In this document: one piece after another, positions 21,610-31,829 of the stretch
How positions within the stretch are numbered: position 1 is the first letter of the stretch
How the letters are laid out: every line of letters starts with the position of its first letter
NCBI GenBank assembly: GCA_030844895.1
Contig: JAUTDX010001489.1
Location: forward strand, 1-64,000
Length of the DNA stretch: 64,000 bases
Direction of reading: 5' to 3'
From: Ambrosia x helenae
Lineage: Eukaryota; Streptophyta; Magnoliopsida; Asterales; Asteraceae
Translations under genes and position numbers: made by a program
Notes under the pieces: model-generated
What the model was told of the DNA's origin: nothing
Seen by the model: the letters and a program-made list of their open reading frames with translations, nothing else
Databases searched by the model: none

Positions 21610-21697
21610 ATAAAAAAGAAATTTTGAATTTGAATGGTTTTAGATAGCGTTCTCACAGTTCGTACGAAATATGTGTTCTCAAATTAAGCTTCCCCTA
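21610..21697 (+). mobile_element. Type M1 element, right-end fragment (copy b)
   Basis: It matches the right 90 bp of M1a, ending GTGTTCTCAAATTAAGCTTCC CCTA in two parts (GTTCTCAAATTAAGC, then TTCCCCTA). The left part was lost where it meets the Mutator-like terminus. Confidence 0.65.
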
Positions 21698-21699
21698 TA

Positions 21700-21862
21700 T
21701 ATTAAGATTTGTGGAATTTTAAATTAAAAAAGATAACTACCAATATTAGTGGATTGGTAAATTACTAAATAACCCTTATCTAATAAATTAAACTAGTGGC
21801 TACAATTGGTTCTTATGGTTCTTAAATGCCCCATTGGTTCTTATTTGATCTCAATCACATAT
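21700..21862 (+). mobile_element. Right end of a TA-bordered element, type M11 (copy b)
   Basis: Homologous to 1371-1500. It ends GGTTCTTATTTGATCTC next to a TA tract and carries three GGTTCTTA-type hexamers (reverse complement TAAGAACC) at 18-19 and 8-9 nt spacing. Confidence 0.5.
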
Positions 21863-21863
21863 G

Positions 21864-21930
<67 letters not shown>

Positions 21931-21931
<1 letters not shown>

Positions 21932-22261
21932 GGGAAAGGGTAAAACGATAACATGCTTGAGTTGGAAGAACTAAGGAACTTACTTTATAACCACACACTT
22001 AATTTAATAGAAAAAGAATGTGTGGTTGTAAAATAAAGGATAATAAAATATTGAATGGAATATTCTTTTTTTTTAAACTCAACATTGGTGTGCTATACGT
22101 TTTACACAAGTGTAAAACCATCGTAAATTTTTTTTTCAATTTTTTTTACGGTGGAGTTACCAATTTTTACATCGGTGTGTAAAAAAAATTTAAAATTCAC
22201 ATTTTACGTTGGTGTTCTCACGGTTCTTCCAACTCAAGCTAGTTTTCATTTGAACCTAATC
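21931..22261. mobile_element. TA-bordered MITE, type M5
   Basis: A 331-bp element between TA tracts. Left end AGGGAAAGGGTAAAACG; right end in reverse complement ATTAGGTTCAAATGAAAAC. Both ends share the triad in variant form (GATAAC or GAAAAC, then TTGGAAGAACT, then a third GAAC hexamer). An internal palindrome TTTTACACAAGTGTAAAA lies near 22100. It is noncoding. Confidence 0.72.
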
Positions 22262-22281
22262 ATATATATATATATATATAT

Positions 22282-22691
22282 AGGGGAAAGTTAATTTGAG
22301 AACACCTATATTTCATGCGAACTGCGAGAACACCATCTAAAACCATTCAAATCAAAAATTTCTTTTTACACTTATCTTTATTACTAAAATACAATTTCAA
22401 AAACACAATTTACGCGTAAAATTTAAACTTATATGGAAATAAATTGTTTTTACACATGTGTAAATTTACTGTTTGTACATGTGTAAATTGTTTCATTTAC
22501 ACATGTGTAAAACGTTAATTTGAAAGTGTTTTTGCAAGAAAAAATGAATTATTTGGAAAGAAAATTCATTTTTTAATATTGTATTTTGATTATAATTAAG
22601 TTTGTATTGAAAAAAAAATGATTTTGATTGGTTTTCCCATTTGTTCCCACAGTTCTCGCGATAATTAGCATTCTCAAGATAACCCTCCCCT
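22282..22691 (-). mobile_element. TA-bordered MITE, type M1 (copy c, inverted)
   Basis: Starts AGGGGAAAGTTAATTTGAG and ends with the reverse complement of AGGGGAGGGTTATCTTGAG. The interior has three ACACATGTGTAAA-type palindromes near 22460-22510. It sits between TA tracts directly beside copy d. Confidence 0.85.
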
Positions 22692-22723
22692 ATATGTGTG
22701 TGTGTGTATATATATATATATAT

Positions 22724-23084
22724 AGGGGAAAGTTAATTTGAGAACACCTATATTTCGTGCGAACCGTGAGAACGGCATCTAAAACCATTAAAATTCAAAT
22801 TTTCTTTTTACATTTATCTTTATTACTAAAATAAAATCCCAAAAACATAATTTACACGTAAAAATTCAAACGTATACGAAAATAAATTATTTTTACACAT
22901 GTGTAAAAAGTTAATTTGAAAGTGTTTTTGCAAGAAAAGATTAATTATTTGAAAAGAACATTCATTTATTAATGTTGTATTTTGATTATAATGAGGTTTG
23001 TATTAAATTTTTTTTGATTTTGATTGATTTTTTACTTGTTCTCAAGGTTCTCACAATATTTAGCGTTTAAAGATAACCCTCCTA
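22724..23084 (-). mobile_element. TA-bordered MITE, type M1 (copy d, inverted)
   Basis: Same termini as copy c and separated from it only by a (TG)n(TA)n tract at 22692-22723. It is shorter by about 50 bp because one of the internal palindrome units is missing. It is a head-to-tail neighbour of copy c, either from independent insertion into the same TA tract or from unequal exchange. Confidence 0.85.
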
Positions 23085-23101
23085 TATATATATATATATA
23101 T

Positions 23102-23531
23102 AGGGGATGGTTCATTTCAGAAGAGGTTTTAATGCGAGAAGTGCGAGAAAAAGATTAATAATTCATTTTTATCACTTTTAAAAAAATAAGAACATAAGAA
23201 AATTGTTGAAATATATTGTTTATGCATCTATCTTGAATATAAAAAAATATATGAAGCAATTTCATTAATTTATATAACCTACACATGTACAAATTTTTGT
23301 GTAAGAACATTACCTACGCATAATATAACACATGTGTAGGAAAGAGTTTAAATCTTAAAAAAAAACATTTGATTGCGTTAATTTTATGGGTTTTGTATAT
23401 ATAACATAAACAATGTTATATAAAAAGTAAAAACTTCAAAAATATATGAACCGTTACCAATAAAAATTAAGATTTAGGTTTCTTCTCGCACTTCTCGCAC
23501 TAAAACCCTCTTCTGAAAATAACCTAACACT
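23102..23531. mobile_element. TA-bordered MITE, type M6
   Basis: A 430-bp element with good inverted termini: left AGGGGATGGTTCATTTCAG, right in reverse complement AGTGTTAGGTTATTTTCAG. The triad appears as AGAAG/GCGAGAAGT/GCGAGAA at the shared spacing. The interior has CTACACATGTAC and ACACATGTGTAGG palindromes (23280-23342). It is noncoding. Confidence 0.78.
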
Positions 23532-23549
23532 ATATATATATATATATAG

Positions 23550-23741
23550 TGTGAGGTTTAATTGGGACCTCAAAAAAGTTGAAAACTAAGGAACCATGCA
23601 TTTAATATGTTAAATATATCACATCTATTTTCAACCAAAAAACAATAGAAACAATGATAGTTTTGATTCTATTGTATATTATTCCTATCTTTGGTTTGCG
23701 AATAGGAACCGTAAAGCGAATTAGTGCTTGGGATGAGTGAC
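23550..23741. mobile_element. TA-bordered element, type M7, left part
   Basis: It starts AGTGTGAGGTTTAATTGGG after a TA tract and shows a weak triad (GGGACC, GAAAAC, GGAACC). It is interrupted at 23742 by a Harbinger element. The part after that insertion (25586-25913) contains, inverted, the same CATTTAAYATGTTAAATATAT stretch, which suggests that both parts are the arms of one element. Confidence 0.45.
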
Positions 23742-23744
23742 TTA

Positions 23745-25582
23745 GGCTGTTGGGTATGAGGACAATCCAAAAAGGAGGAAAACCCTCCACGTCACCCTGC
23801 CACATAAGCAAGGAGGGTTTTCCTCCTTTTGGGACAACTCAAGGGTGTGCAGACAACCCTCCTCCTTTTCTTATTAATTATTTATTATTTTTAACTTCAT
23901 TATTATTTTTAATTATATTTTAAAGTAATAAATAATTAATATAAAATTAAGATAAATACTAAAATTAATAATTGAAAAAGATAAAATAAAAAAAACATAA
24001 AGTTAAAAAAAATTACAAGACTACATAACATTAAAAAAATACAATATTACATAACAATAAAAAAGACATCTAGTCATGGTGTCCGTTGTTTTAAATGTAT
24101 TCAATCAAATCCACTTGATGATGATAATGTGTGTGCTCGTTACGTAATGAGAATTCGTTTAACTCTTGCTGTTTCGGGCTAACCGCAATAGTTATCTCCA
24201 CCACCGCGTTTTCATCCAATTCACCAATAACTCGCCGTTCGGCTTCGAGGACCATGTTATGTAGCAAGATACAAGCATACATACAATAACACGGTGATAT
24301 ATTTGTGATGATGTGCCATCTTGATTATAGAATCCCAAATGCTCGTTCAATGTCCTTTCTCGCTGATTATTGATAGTTGGCAAATTTCTTTCTTTTTTCG
24401 TTGACAGGGTGCTGAACAGTTTTAACGGTTGTGGAGTAGGTTGGGTACATTCCATCAGCAAGATAATACCCGCGCCTGTATTCCACCCCCGAAACCGTAA
24501 AGCTGGTATCTGGACCAGTTCCTTTTACATCATCGTCGAAAACCAGTGATTGATGAATCACGTTAATGTCGTTATTCGAACTGGGAACACCAACGAAAGC
24601 ATGTCAAATCCATAAATCTTGGGACGCATCAGTCTCTATGATTATTGTTGGATGTCCTTGATCGCCTCGCATAAACTGACCACGCCATGCATTTGGGTAA
24701 TTCCACCACGACCAATGCATGCAATCAATGCTTCCAAGCATTCCTAGAAAACCAATCTTTTGTAAGTGGAATTCATACAACTTTTGGACGTCATTGGACG
24801 TTGATATTCGCAAATATTTTTTGTTGTAGATCTTCACAACACGTATGAAAAACTTATACAAATATTCTCGTGCAGTTCTTTTGGATATCCTTTAATAAAA
24901 AAATGGGTCACAGATTGACAAGTCATAGGCTACACGTAGGAACAGTCGATGGCTCATTCGGAACCGGCGCCTAAACATTTCATCTGTGTACAACGGTTCA
25001 TCGGCGAAGTAATCGGCTACTAATCTCTCCTGGGCACCTACACGTATGTTATAAATAAAAATAAATATTGTGGCGATATAAATTCTAAAAAAAATATAAA
25101 CTAACCTTCCCGGTCTCTGTTTATGGCTGCTTGCCTAGTACGTGGTTGCAAGTTGATTTCTTCCTCTTCCTCCGCCACAATGATCTGTGCCGCTTCCCAA
25201 ATGGCGTTTATAAAAAATTTGGTTTTCCTCGCTCGACGAAGATAAAGAATCAACAAAGGGAAATATGACATTGCTTTGGTTTTTTTAGAGAGTTGGATTG
25301 TTTTAAGAAAATTTAGAGATTATTGGGTTAAGATGCAGAGAAGTTTTTTAAAAAATGTATTGAAATGGTTGGTATTTATAATTTGAAAAAAAAAGTTTTT
25401 TTTTAATTTTTATTTTTAAATAGCCGTTAGGCTTAACGGTAAAAAAATATTTAAATAATAGTGGGTGGCCCGTCTTGGATGTCCCAGAGAGGACAACGAG
25501 GACGGGACGATCCTAGGGGTCCGGTGTGCACCGTCCTAGACGGGCTGAGACGCCCCTAAGACGTCCCCCACACCCTTCAGCT
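23745..25582 (-). mobile_element. PIF/Harbinger element with decayed transposase
   Basis: About 1.84 kb with imperfect inverted termini (GGCTGTTGGGTATGAGGAC at the left; AGCTGAAGGGTGTGGGGGAC on the other strand at the right). It is flanked by TTA at 23742-23744 and 25583-25585, the PIF/Harbinger 3-bp rule. It carries a HARBI1-type nuclease gene on the minus strand. The usual second gene (Myb-like) is absent. Confidence 0.78.
24091..25271 (-). pseudogene. HARBI1/ALP1-like Harbinger transposase pseudogene
   Basis: This encodes the DDE nuclease that cuts and joins PIF/Harbinger ends. From the ATG at 25271 a short first exon (MSYFPLLILYLRRARKTKFF and on) runs to a donor near 25107; an intron of about 67 bp ends at an acceptor near 25041. 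Exon 2 then gives AQERLVADYFADEPLYTDEM, GSIDCMHWSWWNYPNAW (first catalytic Asp), YRRGYYLADGMYPTYST (second Asp), RKDIERAFGIL (third, Glu) and the tail ACILLHNMVLEAERR. Several in-frame stops and frame changes (for example near 24890, 24605 and 24365) break it, so it is inactive, although all three catalytic positions remain readable. Plant ALP1 relatives are host genes, but the TIRs here argue for a transposon. Confidence 0.82.
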
Positions 25583-25585
25583 TTA

Positions 25586-25913
25586 AAAACCCTCTCCTTT
25601 TGATGCAATTTTTTGGCCCGACTCTCCTTGACCTGGGTTTGTTTTTTTTTATAATATTTTGTCGTTGAAACACTCGTTAAGTATATCATAAGAAACTCAA
25701 AAAAAATTATTTTGTAAAACTTATCTTTTATCTTTTTAACTCATTTTAAGCATTTTTTTACTTTTTATTTTAACTTTTCAATTTTCTTTCTAGTAAAAAT
25801 GCCTTCTACATGTATTTATATACAAAAGCTCCAATTTTTTTACATGTTAAATTGATTTTTATCATATATTTAACATGTTAAATGTATGGTTTTACAACCA
25901 TTGAACCCACCTT
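25586..25913. mobile_element. TA-bordered element, type M7, right part
   Basis: AT-rich continuation after the Harbinger insertion, containing the inverted match to 23595-23620. Its outer end is not identifiable because a hAT-like element follows directly at 25914. Confidence 0.35.
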
Positions 25914-26428
25914 TAGGGCTGCAAACGAACCGAACGAGTACGAACAAAGCCTTGTTCGTGTTTGTTTGATAAGAAAATAATGTGTCCATGAACTGCTTAT
26001 GAACACTTAGCGAACGAAATTTGTTGTTTGTGTTTGTTATTAAGGAAATTAATGTGTTCGTTCGTTAATTTTAGCTACCGGACAAAAGTGAGCGTAAGCA
26101 AACACAAATGAATGTTCATGAATATAGACACACAAAAAAGTGAAGTAATACTAATATGTAATACATGAATAATAGTTATTAAATAATAGGTTACTTAAAA
26201 TTTTGAAGCACTTGAATTAAAAATAAAAGTTAAATAACCTAATTGACAATCAAACATAAAGGAACACGTTACCGAATGTTCACGAACATAAATGAACGAA
26301 CGCGACCTCTGTTCGTGTTCGTTTGTTTAGTTAAACGAACGAAATTTCTTGTTTGTGTCTGTTAATTAATTTAACGAACGAACGGTTCACAAACTGTTCG
26401 TTGAATGTTTGGTTCGTTTGTAGCCCTA
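25914..26428. mobile_element. hAT-like nonautonomous element, CGAACGAACA family (copy b)
   Basis: A 515-bp element with inverted termini TAGGGCTGCAAACGAACC and, on the other strand, TAGGGCTACAAACGAACC. Flanks CCCACCTT and CCTACCTC agree at six of eight positions, compatible with an old 8-bp hAT duplication. The arms are rich in GTTCGTTCG motifs. No transposase is encoded. Related copy at 11399-12249. Confidence 0.7.
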
Positions 26429-26483
26429 CCTACCTCTTTCTCTCTCTCTCTTTCTATATATATATATATATATATGTATATAT

Positions 26484-26788
26484 AGATTGGATCAAATGAG
26501 AACTCTTGCTTATTGCGAGAACTACGGGAACTCCGCCCTCCTATACGATTTTTATACATTCTTTTAATATATCTTAATGTTATGAAAAAATAAAAAAATA
26601 AAAACGTCTATGAAAATTACATCAGTGTAATTTTTTTTTTACAATTGCACGAACGCAAAATTTTAATTTTTTTTCCAGATTTCTTGGTTAGATATTTATC
26701 TATATTTTTAGAAAAATTGGGAGGTAGGATTTCCAACGGAGTTCTCAAGTTCTCGCAATAAGAAGAAGTTATTAAATGATCCAGATCA
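26484..26788. mobile_element. TA-bordered MITE, type M12
   Basis: A 305-bp element between TA tracts. Left AGATTGGATCAAATGAGAAC, then ATTGCGAGAACT, then GGGAAC; right in reverse complement TGATCTGGATCATTTAATAAC, read as TGATCTGGATCATTT plus AATAAC, then ATTGCGAGAACT, then GAGAAC. An internal TTACATCAGTGTAA palindrome lies near 26617. It is noncoding. Confidence 0.72.
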
Positions 26789-26796
26789 TATATATA

Positions 26797-27195
26797 TGGG
26801 AGGTTTATCTTAAGAACGTTAAATATTGCGAGAACCATGAGAACAAATGAAAAATTAATCAAAATCATTTTTTATAAAATCCTAATTATAATTAAAATAT
26901 AACATTAAAAAATGAATTTTCTTTCTAAATAATTCATCTTTTCTTACAAAAACACTCTAAAATTAACTTTTTACACATGTGTAAATGAAACAGTTTACAC
27001 ATGTATAAACAATTCACACATGTGTAAAAACAATTTATTTTCGTATATGTTTAAGTTTTTACGCGTAAATTGTTTTTTCAGACTGTATTTTAATAATAAA
27101 GATGGGTGCAAAAAGAAATTTTGAATTTGAATGGTTTATGATAGTGTTCTCACAGTTCGCACGAAATATATATGTTCTCAAATTAGCCTTCCCCT
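26797..27195 (+). mobile_element. TA-bordered MITE, type M1 (copy e)
   Basis: Same orientation and structure as M1a: left GGGAGGTTTATCTTAAG, right reverse complement AGGGGAAGGCTAATTTGAG, with palindromes TTACACATGTGTAAA at 26970-27025. It is separated from M12 only by a short TA tract and is the last member of the chain. Confidence 0.85.
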
Positions 27196-27694
27196 ATATA
27201 TATGTGTGTAATTATTCAACACCATTATAAGTATTTTTGTTCCTTACTTCAAACTACATTTTCTTCGCTCTATATGTTTTTGTGGATCCATAACTTATTT
27301 TTAGGGCCGTGAAGGGTTTAACTGAACTATTAAAGTGACAACTGGGATTTTTGTCTATAAATTACATTATTTTTTAAGAGGGTCGCCTGCTCCGCACTAG
27401 AATGTGGCTCTTCCCCTGCCTCCATTTTTTTTCCATTCTGATTTCTCTAATATGGAGTTTAATATATAAATCCAAGTTTATTAATTGTGTGTGAGTGAGA
27501 GATAAGTAAGAAAAAGAAATTAATCACAGGAATTACAAATGAAAATGTTCTTGTGAGATTAAATCATTGGTTATTTACATTGTTATCAAGTCACAAGGAA
27601 TACTAATATTTACAAGTTAATATTAAACGTGACAACACAAAACACAATAAAATTTTATGTGTCTACATTAAGGTTAACGCTATGACATATATAA
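27196..27694. other. Spacer without recognised gene
   Basis: It contains a phrase (AAATTACATTA then GAGGGTCGCCTGC) loosely similar to 34290-34370, an unidentified dispersed repeat. Nothing else is seen. Confidence 0.4.
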
Positions 27695-27800
27695 ATATAT
27701 GAGTCAGTGTTTTGCTTTGAACCTGAAGGGATATGGTACCAAAATAGCACCAAATACCATATCACAAACTCACAAGCTGCGCCTAGCTAAACATATACCC

Positions 27801-27983
27801 GTCCGTTTTACGTCAGCGGCAGAGATAGCGCACATCAGAAAAAGGACGCTGACTCACTCGCACATTTTACGTCAGCGGAACAGCTAGCACCCACCATATA
27901 ATGACGCAGACTCACCCGCCCGTTCTACGTCAGCGGAAAGACTAGCGTCCATTATGTACCACCCGTTTTACGTCAGCAGAACA
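27801..27983 (+). promoter_or_regulatory. Four-unit repeat with ACGTCAG (bZIP/TGA-type) motif
   Basis: Units with TTTTACGTCAGCGG-like cores start near 27806, 27865, 27922 and 27965, giving steps of about 59, 58 and 43 bp. ACGTCA is the complement of TGACGT, the core of as-1/TGA and CRE-type bZIP sites. They lie upstream of the TATA box of solo LTR Z. Confidence 0.7.
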
Positions 27984-28281
27984 GACATACTATGAAGCTT
28001 TTTCAGCAAGATAGATAAAGCTTCATCAGCACGATTAAAAGATGCCTTCTGGGGCAGCCTCGAGACACACACTCCTGCCCCAGGCAACTGTTCCTGACGC
28101 TGCAGACTGCCCGTCAGAGTTCTCAGCCAATCAATGGTTGCGCTCCGCCTGACAAACAGAAAGGACGATGACGTGGCAGCTTCCTGACCAAGATATCTCC
28201 CTGAAGACTTTTGCAACCCTCCAACGTGTCTCAGGTTCTTCTAGAATAGGGATGATTACCCACCGCCCTGGAATAGCCAGT

Positions 28282-28350
28282 AGGCGGACGCCACGTGTCC
28301 GCCGCCCACTAGCGTCCACTCGACGGACGCCACGTGTATTTACGTCAGGA
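28282..28350 (+). promoter_or_regulatory. Twin G-box (CACGTG) region and ACGTCAG
   Basis: CACGTG at 28292-28297 and 28331-28336, each inside GGACGCCACGTGT, followed by TTTACGTCAGG. G-boxes bind plant bZIP and bHLH factors. They lie about 170-210 bp upstream of the TATA box at 28503. Confidence 0.7.
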
Positions 28351-28502
28351 CGGTAACATCCCCCCTTTCCTCTCTTTTTTTTATCAAACCCACTTGCACC
28401 ATTGGGCCTGAGGACTTGGGCCGGAAACCTAGAGACATCTCTACCTGGGCCGGGCCCCACTAAGGGTAGAGGACGGGTTGAGAAAGTCGTATATCGAGGT
28501 AC

Positions 28503-28509
28503 TATAAAA
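28503..28509 (+). promoter_or_regulatory. TATA box of solo LTR Z
   Basis: TATAAAA in the context GGTACTATAAAAGGAGG, well placed for a U3/R junction in a plus-strand LTR. Confidence 0.65.
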
Positions 28510-28736
28510 GGAGGAGTCCCTTCTCCTTTTATTGGCATCCGATATTTACGAACACTTTCACAGAAAAGACTACGAGCGCATCGTACTTTTCCATCCCTTG
28601 TTTATTTGCTAACATTTAGAGGCTTGGCTCTTCTAATTTGTTGTCTCTGAACATCCCTGGTCTTGTCCTTAGACCTATCACATTTTATAAACACCCCATA
28701 GAATCACTACTATCTTGGCGCTAACCCTACAATATA

Positions 28737-30360
28737 GGATTCGTGTTTCTTCATAACCATTCAACTTGAAAGTATTTAGTTCGACATGTTTGACAATATA
28801 AAAGAATTGAATAAATTTAAAATATAAATTACTTTGTTAAATAAAACATATTAAATTTTTTATATATGTGCGTTGGAAATTGGAATAAGAATAATTTTAG
28901 TATTTTTGTAAATCAATAGAAAATTGGCTTTTATAAAGATTTATTTCACCAGTTTTTGTTTCTCTTTACAACATAAAGAAACCATTTTGGAAAAAAGAAG
29001 GTGTTTAAATCATAAAATAAATCTGGTGTACGGAATGAGAATATCATGACAAGTGGCAACATATTAACATGACACGTGGATAACCACTAATCATTTTCCA
29101 TTTTAATTAAAACCCACAATCTCATTGGAGCGCTAATGGGCCAGCCATGCTTAATATAATTTTTTAACCAAATTGTAACTTTCTTTTTCATAAAATAATG
29201 AAGATAAAAAAGAATTATAAAGAAAATGCAAGTGGTTCATGGATCAACTACGTGTCGAATAGTGGGTCGACCCAGGCCCATAATAGTGCTTATCCAGCCC
29301 AGTCATCATAGCATGGGTATTGTCGGGTTAAAGTGCCTGGGTATCCAAATAAACCTTTTTTTTTCTTTTTTGAAGAAATTAAAGTATTTATTTAGAAAAA
29401 GAAAAAACTGCAAGAATATACCCTAAATCTGATTATATGGGTATTTTTTCTTGTTAATTATGAAGATTGTAGATCTTTTCCAAATAGTACCAATGTGAGG
29501 TGTACAAAGTTAACGTCATTGTTTTCTTGTAATATAACAAGTTTAATTATTGTTAAGTAGAGTAGAATAGTTGAAATCAATGTAAAAGGTGTTTTAAGTT
29601 AAGTTATACTTTCAACACTAACTAAAGATTATGGTTCATCGGGTGGGGTTGACAAAGTTAAGTTATACTATTTGTAGGGGTGTATGAAAAGCAAGGGATA
29701 AATTACTATTAGGTGATACGACCCGACATTAAAATAAGCGGTTCGGGTTATAATGCTTAATCTATTTGATAAATAGGCTGTGTTCGGTTAATATGCACGA
29801 CCAATTTAGTTAAATAGGTTGACATGTCAATCAATTTAAAAGTAGAACATAAAATACATTTCACAAGCCCCTAACCATCACAACTTGTAGCCATGTTCTC
29901 GATCCATGAGGCGTAAAATTGGTTGCGGCGAATATCCTTTCTACAATGATTGTTGTGGAATTGGGTTGTGGATCCATGACCTCCACCTAGGATGTGTTGA
30001 CTGTGACGAGGCCCTAAATAGTTGCTCTAACAACTACGGTATTACATTAATTTTAAATTTTTTAAATCATGAGTGAGCTGTTAAAATGAAGATACGACAT
30101 GATTTTACATGAAGTTAACCTAGTTAATGTTTGTGGTAAATTGGTTCAAGCCATAAACGGGTTGATATGTCAATGACACAATTAGAAAATGTCTAATCGG
30201 TTTCAACCAATTTATGATACACATATGCGTTTAACATATCGATTTAAAAATATCTCAATAGGTCGATTTGACATTTTTACCACCAATATAACAAAATGAT
30301 GTAGTTTTATAAATACATGTTGTGAGATTGATGTTATTGATATTTTTATAGCTATCTAGG
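28737..30360. other. AT-rich intergenic stretch
   Basis: About 1.6 kb without a recognisable gene. The frame at 29226-29426 shows no known motif. No terminal repeats were found. Confidence 0.4.
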
Positions 30361-30364
30361 CATT

Positions 30365-31829
30365 CAAGTTGTAGCTAAGATGTCTCGCGTCTGAAATTGG
30401 GACCCGGTCGTTGATGTTATACGAAATCGTCTTGTTTCTTGGAAAGCTAAAACTCTCTCGATAGGGGGGGTGCCTTATCCTTATTAAATCGGTGTTAGAA
30501 AGCTTACCCGTTTATTATCTTTCGCTCTATAAAGCTCCCAAGGCCGTGATCGAGTCTATCGAGTCTATTATGAGACGTTTCTTGTGGGCAGGCTCTAACG
30601 AAGAGAAGAGGATCCCTTGGGTTGTGTGGGATATTGTCACTACCCCCAAAAAGAAAGGAGGTTTGGGTGTGTCTAAGTTACAAGATGTCAACGCCGCGGT
30701 CTTGTTAAAATGGACTTGGAGATTCAAAAAAGAATGAAGTTGTTTATGGAAGAAAATTATTATGGGTTATCATGGTACAAGTAGACCGTGGGCTTTACTC
30801 CCGTGTAGTGCCTCGTCTAATGGGTGTTGGAAAATATTGTTAAAGTCGGCGAACAAAAAATCTCAAACGGGTCGAATATTAACTCCTTCTTCGGTGGTGA
30901 ACTTGGTGATGGTAACTCTATTAATTTTTGGAGTGACACTTGGTTAAGAGACGAACCGCTTAGAATCGCGTTTCCTAATCTTTTTAAGCTTGGAAAAAGA
31001 AATGGGTTATGGTGTCGGCTCGAATTAAGGTTGTTAATAATATCAAAACCTTGGTGTGGGATTGGCGTTCGAACCCCAATTCAGCTGCAGAAGTGGCCGA
31101 ATTGTTCCAGCTCCTCAATGATATCCACAATTTCAATTGGAAGGGTGGAACAGATAGTTGGAAATGGAAGCATGCTTCGGATGGCTTGTTCACTGTAAGG
31201 TCAGCTAAAAGTTTGCTTTCCAGCAACCATTTGGCCGTGCAGATTCCGAAGATTAAATGGAAGGTGTGGGTGCCGCTAAAATGTAAGATTATGGTCTGGA
31301 GGGCTGCTCTAAACCGACTCCCTACAATTGCTGAACTTATAAAACGTGGCATCGTCCTCAACATACATGTTGTGCTCTATGTCAAGCTGATTTAGAAACT
31401 GTGTTCCTTCTCTTTACCGGGTGTATGTATTCCCAAGAAGTGTGGTATAGGATTGAAGCATGGTGCCGTTTAAGTCCTAATATCTTGCTTGATGTTTCGG
31501 ACATTTTGAATGTGCCGAAGACCCAAACGATGACTAAGAAAGCGAGACACGTCTTAAGAGGTATTGTTTACACTACTTTGTGGGTTATTTGGAATGAGCG
31601 TAATAATCTCATCTTCAATAACAAGCATCGAAGGCCGATTGAGATCGTTGAGACTATTAAATATACGACTTTCTTTTGGATTTGTAATAGGTCTAGATGG
31701 AAAGATGTAGATTGGACTAGATGGTATTTGTATCCCTTGGATTGAGTTGTTTCGTTGGGTTGCTCGTTGGTCCTTGATTTGAGGACCAATCGAGCGGTGT
31801 TTTGAATGAAATTTTCCTTTCAAAAAAAA
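30365..31829 (+). pseudogene. 5'-truncated L1-type LINE, ORF2 C-terminal part
   Basis: This encodes, across frame changes, the region after the reverse-transcriptase palm of a plant L1-type non-LTR retrotransposon: NWDPVVDVIRNRLVSWKAKT, LESLPVYYLSLYKAP, then IESIMRRFLWAG, KKKGGLGVSKLQDVNAAVLL, and the zf-RVT type end (VPLKCKIMVWRAALNRLPT, then MYSQEVWYRIEAWC). At least two frameshifts occur, near 30470 and around 30740-31000. The copy ends in TTTCAAAAAAAA at 31818-31829, a short A tail, as expected for target-primed insertion. 5' truncation is usual in LINEs. The target duplication was not identified. Confidence 0.82.

Larger units (their letters stand above)
27700..28731 (+). mobile_element. 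Solo LTR Z (1032 bp) with perfect 5-bp TSD
   Basis: The unit starts TGAGTCAGTG and ends CTAACCCTACA (TG...CA), flanked by ATATA at 27695-27699 and 28732-28736. It contains promoter-like sequence: a 4-unit repeat with TTTACGTCAGCGG, two G-boxes in GACGCCACGTGT, and a TATA box CTATAAAAG at 28501-28509. There is no PBS or coding internal region on either side, so a solo LTR left by recombination is the best call. GC content is well above its surroundings. Open frames within it are antisense shadows. Confidence 0.85.

Noticed and set aside
27968..28650. Open frames within solo LTR Z (e.g. 28131-28538 minus)
   Set aside because: They occur in GC-rich regulatory sequence of an LTR, with no known domain or start context.
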